Shown here: positions 6,776 through 11,603 of the stretch, one piece after another
Layout: each line of letters begins with the position of its first letter
Numbering within the stretch: the first letter of the stretch is position 1
Assembly: GCA_026193675.1 (NCBI GenBank)
Contig: JAPHSO010000080.1
Coordinates: forward strand, 1-11,603
Length of the DNA: 11,603 bases
Direction of reading: 5' to 3'
Source of the DNA: Gammaproteobacteria bacterium
GTDB lineage: Bacteria > Pseudomonadota > Gammaproteobacteria > Thiohalomonadales > Thiohalomonadaceae
Translations under genes and position numbers: made by a program
Notes under the pieces: model-generated
Databases searched by the model: none
What the model was told of the DNA's origin: nothing
The model's input: the letters and a program-made list of their open reading frames with translations, nothing else

Positions 6776-6847
6776 ATCTGGCATCGTTTCCTCTGAGCCA
6801 TTAATATCGGTGCAACCCTTTTCATAGATGGATTTTTTGGTTGATAG

Positions 6848-8089
6848 ATGTTTTGGAGAAGTATTAAAACTGATTTAATTTCTGTGCAGAAGTTTATCTT
6901 CGTATGGATTCTTTTGGTCTCCACCTCGCTATTTCTTAACTTCTCGATCACCAAGGAACAGACCGCAGAGCTTGCCACTGATCGAGCTGAAACCATCTTC
7001 TCGCTCATTAAACTGATTCGTCAGTGGAGTGCCCAACATGGTGGTGTCTATGTTCCCATTACCGAAAATACACCACCCAATCCTCACCTCAACCTTGATC
7101 ACCGGGATATCATTACCCGTGATGGAAAAAAATTAACACTACTAAATCCAGCCTATATGACTCGACAACTTGCTGAGTTAGCCTCACAAGAGGATATTGG
7201 TGTTCGCTTTCACCTGACCAGCCTAAATCCGATTCGCCCCAAAAATGCTGCTGATGAGTGGGAGACCCGGGCGTTGAGAGGCTTTGAACAGAAAGAGACC
7301 AAATATGTCGCTGAGATGGTGGAGGATCATGACGGCATCTTTTTTCGTTACATGGCACCGCTCTATGTTCAAAATGCCTGTTTGAATTGTCATGAACAGC
7401 AGGGTTATCGGCTGGGTGATCTTAGAGGTGGAATTAGTGTCTCGTTGCCTGCCAGGACATTTCAAAATCTTGAATTTGATCGATTGCACCCACTCATTGC
7501 GATGCATCTGATTATTCTGCTTATCGGTGTGACATTTCTGCTCTACTTTGAACGCTACAATAGAAGTAAAAACGATGCCGAGCTTGCCTATATTGATGCC
7601 CTTACCGGTATTAACAATCGCCGCAGCTTTGAGAAGCAGCTAAGGGTAGAGTGGAGCCGAGCAAAACGCAGAAAAGAACCGCTTTCGATTATCATGATCG
7701 ATATCGACTATTTCAAAAATTATAACGATACTCATGGTCACCAGATGGGGGATCAATGTTTGGCAGATGTGGCTAACATCACCAATAATGTCCTTAAACG
7801 TCCTGGTGATCTTTTAGCCCGTTATGGTGGTGAGGAGTTTATCGCTATCCTCTCGACAGACAGTGAGGGAGCATTGGGGATTGGTAACCAGATGCAGCAG
7901 GCTGTTGAAGCTGCGATGATCGAAAATCTAGGTTCTCCGGTATCGAAATCTCTAACAATTAGCGTGGGTGTTGCCACAGACTATCCGTCCAAGGAGCTCT
8001 ATCCTGATGAGTTGGTTGCTCGGGCTGACAAGGCTCTATATCAGGCCAAGAAGGGTGGTAGAAATCGCGTTGTCTATCTCAGTAGCTGA
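6848..8089 (+). CDS. Membrane diguanylate cyclase with a haem-c-type Tll0287/DUF3365 sensor domain
   Basis: Predicted to make cyclic di-GMP from two GTP in response to a periplasmic signal. Transmembrane helix 1 is at about residues 15-33, a periplasmic domain at about 35-212, helix 2 at about 215-234, and a cytoplasmic GGDEF domain at about 245-413. The sensor domain has CLNCH (178-182), a CxxCH covalent haem-c motif, in a C-terminal context (LGDLRGGISVSLP) typical of Tll0287-like domains. The GGDEF domain looks active: DALTGINNRRSF (250-261), IDIDYFKNYND (284-294) and GGEEF (327-331). An RxxD inhibitory site (Arg318-Asp321) sits five residues before GGEEF, so product inhibition is expected. 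An in-frame TAG directly before the ATG (6845-6847) rules out a longer protein. A strong Shine-Dalgarno sequence is lacking. Redox, gas or haem sensing is inference. Confidence 0.9.
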   Translation: MFWRSIKTDLISVQKFIFVWILLVSTSLFLNFSITKEQTAELATDRAETIFSLIKLIRQWSAQHGGVYVPITENTPPNPHLNLDHRDIITRDGKKLTLLNPAYMTRQLAELASQEDIGVRFHLTSLNPIRPKNAADEWETRALRGFEQKETKYVAEMVEDHDGIFFRYMAPLYVQNACLNCHEQQGYRLGDLRGGISVSLPARTFQNLEFDRLHPLIAMHLIILLIGVTFLLYFERYNRSKNDAELAYIDALTGINNRRSFEKQLRVEWSRAKRRKEPLSIIMIDIDYFKNYNDTHGHQMGDQCLADVANITNNVLKRPGDLLARYGGEEFIAILSTDSEGALGIGNQMQQAVEAAMIENLGSPVSKSLTISVGVATDYPSKELYPDELVARADKALYQAKKGGRNRVVYLSS

Positions 8090-8092
8090 TAT

Positions 8093-8422
8093 CTAATCTA
8101 CCTCTGGTATCTCCTGGATGAGAACCCACGGTGCAACAACCACCGCCCAGAAGCTGGGCTGACACTCTGTCCAGTTAATCGCGTCACTGTCTGAAGCTGT
8201 AGCGATACTGCCTGAATTCATTAATGTTTCCACCTTGTTGCGATCATCGCGGCTGAAACTCATAGCGACCTGAACCAGATCAAGTGAACTATCGACGCGA
8301 ACCACGACACCCCGTGCAAAATGGGGCTCTAGCTCTTTCCAGGAAAGTTTTGCTGTTTCGCCATTTAGTTTTTGTAAAAGCTCATCATTGTTGAACTCTG
8401 GTGTAATCAGCTCTAGATCCAT
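8093..8422 (-). CDS. DUF2288 family protein of unknown function
   Basis: A 109-residue soluble protein with the hallmarks of the DUF2288 family as I recall it: an N-terminal LLQKLNGETAKLSWKELEP segment, FARGVVVRVDSSLDLVQVA, and a C-terminal WAVVVAPWVLIQE. No signal peptide, membrane segment or catalytic motif is evident, and I know of no established function. It lies downstream of pgm on the same strand with a 47-base gap and no terminator seen, so co-transcription is likely. A purine-rich GAGA stretch precedes the ATG. Its stop lies three bases from the stop of the convergent diguanylate cyclase gene. Confidence 0.85.
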   Translation of the reverse strand: MDLELITPEFNNDELLQKLNGETAKLSWKELEPHFARGVVVRVDSSLDLVQVAMSFSRDDRNKVETLMNSGSIATASDSDAINWTECQPSFWAVVVAPWVLIQEIPEVD

Positions 8423-8469
8423 TCTCGGTTCTCTTAATTTGGTTGTCTCTTTTCGCTAGTACGGCTCTG

Positions 8470-10101
8470 TCAGGTGATAACACTCGGCGCATCTCGACCG
8501 GTTCGCTGTTTGATTTCAGAGATCTGTTCGGCAAAGTTAATGAGCTCGCTCAAGGCAATTTGGGTCTCCTCGCCAAGTTTCTCAAGCCTACTTTCATACT
8601 TTTCGATATAGATCCTCAGGGTTGCGCCAACAGTGCCTGTGCCTGAAAGCCTGAAGACCACTCGGGAGCCATTTTCAAGGATGATTCGTAACCCCTGATT
8701 ATGACTTTGACTGCCATCAACAGGATCGCTGTAAGAGAAATTATCGGCAGTCTTAACCTTTGATCCGAGTCGTGCCTCTCCCCTGAGCGCCTCAAACTGA
8801 GATTCGATGTGGGCCATCACACCCTTGGCGGACTCAAGGTCGATCTCCTCATAGTCGTGACGGGTGTAGTAGGTGCGTCCATACTCCTGCCAGTGGCTCT
8901 CAACAATCTGAGCAACAGATTCGTTACGTGCTGCAATGATATTGAGCCAGCAGAGCACGGCCCAGATGCCATCCTTCTCGCGCACATGGTCAGAGCTGGT
9001 GCCGAAACTCTCCTCGCCACAGAAGGTGACACGTCCCGCATCAAGCAGGTTGCCAAAAAACTTCCAGCCGGTTGGGGTTTCATGCATCTCTATTCCCAAC
9101 TTCTCGGCCACACGGTCGGCAGCACTACTGGTGGGCATTGACCTTGCGATACCGTTAATCCCGCTTTTATACCTCGGGATCAGTTGTGCGTTGGCGGCAA
9201 TGATTGCCAATGAGTCTGAAGGTGTTACAAAAAAATGGTTGCCGAGGATCATATTGCGATCCCCATCGCCATCTGAGGCGGCGCCAAAGTCGGGTCCACC
9301 GTCACTATAGAGTTCATCAACCAAAACTTTGGCATGCACCAGATTAGGATCGGGGTGACCACCGCCAAAATCTGAAAGCGGTGTGCCATTGATAATAGCG
9401 TCAGCCGGGGCACCCAGACGCTTTTGCAAGATCTCTGTAGCGTAGGGACCGGTCACAGCGTGCATCGCATCAAAGCGGAGTGAATGACCTTTTGTGATCC
9501 ATGCCTTGATAGCATCGAAGTCAAAGATGCTCTCCATCAGATCGGCATAATCGGTGATGGGATCAAATATGATGATCTCCATCTCCCCCAATTGTTGACT
9601 GCCCGTTGTGCTTAGGTCGATATCGTGGGACTCAACAATTTTGTAGCTGCTGATGGATTGGCTAAATTTGTAAATGGCCTCCGTGATGGTCTCAGAGGCG
9701 GGACCACCATGATGTCCGTTGAATTTAATTCCAAAATCACCATCTGGACCGGCTGGATTGTGGCTGGCCGAGAGAATCAGCCCCCCCTCTGCTTCAAATT
9801 TACGGATGACGGCAGAGGCGGCAGGTGTTGAAAGGATTCCATTTTGTCCGACCATAAGCCGCTTTACACCGTTTGCAGCAGCCATCCGCACAATGGTTTG
9901 AATCGCTATGTCGTTGTAGAAGCGGCCGTCTCCCCCAACAATTAGTGCTCCACCCACGAGCTCAGGGAGGATCTCAAAAATAGATTGAACATAATTTTCC
10001 AGATAGTTGGGCTGCTGCATCTGAGCCACTTTTTTGCGCAGACCTGATGTCCCCGGGCGCTGATCATCGAAGGGCTGGGTGGTGATGGTCTTAATTTCCA
10101 T
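8470..10101 (-). CDS. pgm: Phosphoglucomutase, alpha-D-glucose phosphate-specific (PGM1 type)
   Basis: Interconverts glucose 1-phosphate and glucose 6-phosphate, linking glycolysis to glycogen, UDP-glucose and envelope polysaccharides. The protein is 543 residues from the chosen start. The N-terminus TQPFDDQRPGTSGLRKKV matches the eukaryotic PGM1 family (KPGTSGLRK). The phosphoserine loop is SASHNPAG with Ser113, the metal loop DGDGDR has Asp277, 279 and 281, the sugar-specificity loop is GEESFG (362-367), and the phosphate-binding loop RLSGTGTVGATLR is at 484-496. An in-frame ATG 69 bases upstream (10170) would add 23 residues unlike the family. The ATG at 10101 has GAGGA nine bases upstream and begins exactly where homologs begin. 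The gene is divergent from htpG and followed by the DUF2288 gene. No clear sigma-70 promoter was seen for it between 10102 and 10236. Confidence 0.95.
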   Translation of the reverse strand: MEIKTITTQPFDDQRPGTSGLRKKVAQMQQPNYLENYVQSIFEILPELVGGALIVGGDGRFYNDIAIQTIVRMAAANGVKRLMVGQNGILSTPAASAVIRKFEAEGGLILSASHNPAGPDGDFGIKFNGHHGGPASETITEAIYKFSQSISSYKIVESHDIDLSTTGSQQLGEMEIIIFDPITDYADLMESIFDFDAIKAWITKGHSLRFDAMHAVTGPYATEILQKRLGAPADAIINGTPLSDFGGGHPDPNLVHAKVLVDELYSDGGPDFGAASDGDGDRNMILGNHFFVTPSDSLAIIAANAQLIPRYKSGINGIARSMPTSSAADRVAEKLGIEMHETPTGWKFFGNLLDAGRVTFCGEESFGTSSDHVREKDGIWAVLCWLNIIAARNESVAQIVESHWQEYGRTYYTRHDYEEIDLESAKGVMAHIESQFEALRGEARLGSKVKTADNFSYSDPVDGSQSHNQGLRIILENGSRVVFRLSGTGTVGATLRIYIEKYESRLEKLGEETQIALSELINFAEQISEIKQRTGRDAPSVIT

Positions 10102-10131
10102 ATGTGCAGTTCCTCGAATTTTTGAAAGAGG

Positions 10132-10160
10132 CTTGAAAGGAGGAAACAATAACCCCACTC
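10132..10160 (+). promoter_or_regulatory. Sigma-32 (RpoH) heat-shock promoter of htpG
   Basis: A -35 CTTGAAA (10132-10138) and a -10 CCCCACTC (10153-10160) are separated by 14 bases. This closely fits the sigma-32 consensus CTTGAAA-N13-15-CCCCATnT and resembles the E. coli htpG promoter. Predicted transcription starts near 10166, giving an htpG leader of about 70 bases. A second TTGAAAG lies 11 bases upstream (10122-10128). Confidence 0.85.
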
Positions 10161-10195
10161 TCTTTGCCATTGAATAACTATTTTAATGATATCCA

Positions 10196-10213
10196 TTTTA
10201 ACCGTTTTAACCG
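10196..10213 (+). repeat. Perfect tandem duplication of a 9-base unit in the htpG leader
   Basis: TTTTAACCG occurs twice head to tail (10196-10204, 10205-10213), 23 bases before the htpG ATG and inside the predicted heat-shock transcript leader. A related TTTTAATGA lies at 10181. No function can be assigned; it may be a slippage duplication. Confidence 0.7.
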
Positions 10214-10236
10214 ATTAGAGAAGGAATAGAGAAACC

Positions 10237-11603
10237 ATGAGCGTAGATGCCCACAAAGAGACATTAGGTTTTGCCACTGAGACGAAGCAGCTGCTTCACC
10301 TTATGATCCACTCACTCTACTCAAATAAGGAGATCTTCATGCGTGAATTGATCTCCAACGCCTCCGATGCGTGTGACAAGCTCCGTTTTGAGGGGCTATC
10401 TGACGATGCCCTGTATGAGGATGATCACGACCTTAAGATCCGGGTCGACTTCAACAAGGAGTCCAACACCCTCACCATTACCGATAACGGTATCGGTATG
10501 AGCCGTGAAGATGTGATTGAAAATCTGGGAACGATTGCCCGTTCAGGAACCCGTGCTTTCCTCGATAGCATGACTGGCGACCAGCAGAAGGATGCCAACC
10601 TCATCGGCCAGTTTGGTGTTGGCTTCTACTCCAGCTTTATCGTTGCCGACAAGGTTACCGTAACCACCCGTCGTGCGGGGCTTACTTCAGAGCATGGTGT
10701 GCGTTGGGAGTCTGCCGGTGAGGGGGAGTATGACCTGGAGAATGTTGAGAAGGCAGATCGCGGTACCGAGATTGTGCTGCACCTGCGTGATGACAGCAGC
10801 GAGTTTGCCGATGGTTGGCGCCTGCGCACGATTATCCGTAAATACTCAGATCACATCACCCTTCCTATTATCATGACCAAAGAGGAGATGCCTTCGGCTG
10901 AACCCAAAGAAGATGATGAGACGGTTATCCCAGAAGATGAGACTGTCAATAAGGCATCGGCGCTCTGGAGTCGTGATAAGAGCGATATCTCAGATGATGA
11001 GTACAGCGAGTTCTACAAGCACATCTCTCACGACTTTGAAGAGCCATTGGTTCATAGCCACAACCGTGTTGAAGGTAAGACCGAATATACCTCGCTACTC
11101 TATATTCCCAAACGTGCACCTTTTGATTTGTGGGATAGAGAGCAGAAACATGGCATAAAACTCTATGTGAAGCGTGTTTTCATTATGGACGATGCAGAGC
11201 ATCTGATGCCTAACTACCTGCGTTTTGTGCGCGGTGTGATTGATTCGTCAGATCTGCCACTTAACGTCTCACGTGAGATTTTGCAGCACAACAAACTGAT
11301 CGACTCGATGAAATCGGGTTCAGTCAAGAAAGTGCTGGGCCTGCTTGAGAAGATGGCCAAAAACGATACTGAAAAATATGCTGAGTTCTGGGGCCAGTTT
11401 GGTCGTGTGATGAAAGAGGGGCCGGGTGAGGACTTCGCCAACAAAGAGCAGATCGGTAAGCTGCTGCGCTTTGCCTCGACCCATACCGACACCGAAGAGC
11501 AGAATGTATCTCTTGCCGACTATATTGGGCGCATGAAAGAGGGACAGGAGGCGATCTACTTCATTACTGCAGACTCTTTCGCAGCGGCTAAAAACTCTCC
11601 ACA
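10237..11603 (+). CDS. htpG: Chaperone HtpG (bacterial Hsp90), 3'-truncated by the window edge
   Basis: ATP-dependent Hsp90-family chaperone, active as a cytoplasmic dimer on partly folded clients. The frame is open from the ATG at 10237 to the window end: 455 full codons, where E. coli HtpG has 624, so the dimerisation domain is missing only because the window stops. The GHKL ATPase motifs are intact: ELISNASDACDKLR with Glu37 and Asn41, DNGIGM (83-88), NLGTIARSGT (96-105) and GQFGVGFYS (124-132). The middle domain carries YLRFVRGVIDSSDLPLNVSRE with the ATP-contacting arginine region. An acidic stretch of Glu and Asp at about 208-230 joins the two domains. An AAGGAA lies about ten bases before the ATG. 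The upstream sigma-32 promoter implies heat-shock induction. It is divergent from pgm. Confidence 0.97.
   Translation, partial: MSVDAHKETLGFATETKQLLHLMIHSLYSNKEIFMRELISNASDACDKLRFEGLSDDALYEDDHDLKIRVDFNKESNTLTITDNGIGMSREDVIENLGTIARSGTRAFLDSMTGDQQKDANLIGQFGVGFYSSFIVADKVTVTTRRAGLTSEHGVRWESAGEGEYDLENVEKADRGTEIVLHLRDDSSEFADGWRLRTIIRKYSDHITLPIIMTKEEMPSAEPKEDDETVIPEDETVNKASALWSRDKSDISDDEYSEFYKHISHDFEEPLVHSHNRVEGKTEYTSLLYIPKRAPFDLWDREQKHGIKLYVKRVFIMDDAEHLMPNYLRFVRGVIDSSDLPLNVSREILQHNKLIDSMKSGSVKKVLGLLEKMAKNDTEKYAEFWGQFGRVMKEGPGEDFANKEQIGKLLRFASTHTDTEEQNVSLADYIGRMKEGQEAIYFITADSFAAAKNSP

Noticed and set aside
8443..8646. Plus-strand 67-codon open frame spanning the pgm-DUF2288 gap
   Set aside because: Most of it is antisense to the pgm 3' end and it has no recognisable features.
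8809..9310. Plus-strand open frames of 110 and 124 codons within pgm
   Set aside because: They are antisense to conserved pgm coding sequence, with no ribosome-binding site or domain; shadow frames.
10102..10170. Upstream in-frame ATG that would add 23 residues to phosphoglucomutase
   Set aside because: The extra residues do not resemble family N-termini, the segment overlaps the htpG sigma-32 promoter, and the ATG at 10101 has a GAGGA ribosome-binding site and begins where homologs begin.
10102..10236. Sigma-70 promoter for pgm on the minus strand
   Set aside because: Several AT-rich boxes exist, but none pairs a good -35 and -10 at 16-18 bases, so no position can be supported.

Overview
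This window looks like chromosomal core sequence from a gammaproteobacterium of moderate GC content. The evidence is the gene set and order: ilvI-ilvH-ilvC-pssA-leuA, then a family-4 uracil-DNA glycosylase next to rimI, a DUF2288 gene, and htpG behind a textbook sigma-32 promoter. Protein sequences resemble E. coli and Pseudomonas homologs closely, for example the IlvH N-terminus and the class I KARI active-site numbering. I cannot name the genus. No mobile element, CRISPR array, rRNA or tRNA was seen.

Left part (1-5442, + strand): branched-chain amino-acid synthesis. The window opens inside the acetolactate synthase large subunit (ilvI). Its stop overlaps the start of the regulatory subunit ilvH, and ilvC follows and ends at a clear intrinsic terminator. 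pssA (phosphatidylserine synthase) lies between ilvC and leuA. The 218-base gap before leuA holds a near-consensus sigma-70 promoter, a 24-codon leader ORF with a Leu-rich end (LLLRLP), and competing hairpins ending in a T tract. I read this as a leucine attenuator. The predicted transcription start is only about two bases before the leader ATG, so the leader peptide is probably translated from a leaderless mRNA.

Middle part (5461-8089, + strand): 18 bases after leuA is a family-4 uracil-DNA glycosylase. Its N-terminus matches, from memory, the clamp-loader-binding N-terminus of E. coli HolD (DNA polymerase III psi), the protein encoded next to rimI in E. coli. The glycosylase gene overlaps rimI (ribosomal protein S18 acetyltransferase) by 17 bases. 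Then comes a membrane diguanylate cyclase whose sensor domain carries a CxxCH haem-c motif of the Tll0287/DUF3365 type.

Right part (8093-11603): pgm (eukaryotic PGM1-type phosphoglucomutase) and a DUF2288 gene lie on the minus strand, converging on the diguanylate cyclase gene with only three bases between the stops. Divergent from pgm, htpG (Hsp90) runs off the right end, preceded by a strong RpoH promoter.

Most of the window is ordinary housekeeping DNA. The parts worth a second look are the leaderless leu attenuator, the psi-like N-terminus on the uracil-DNA glycosylase, and the haem-c sensor cyclase.
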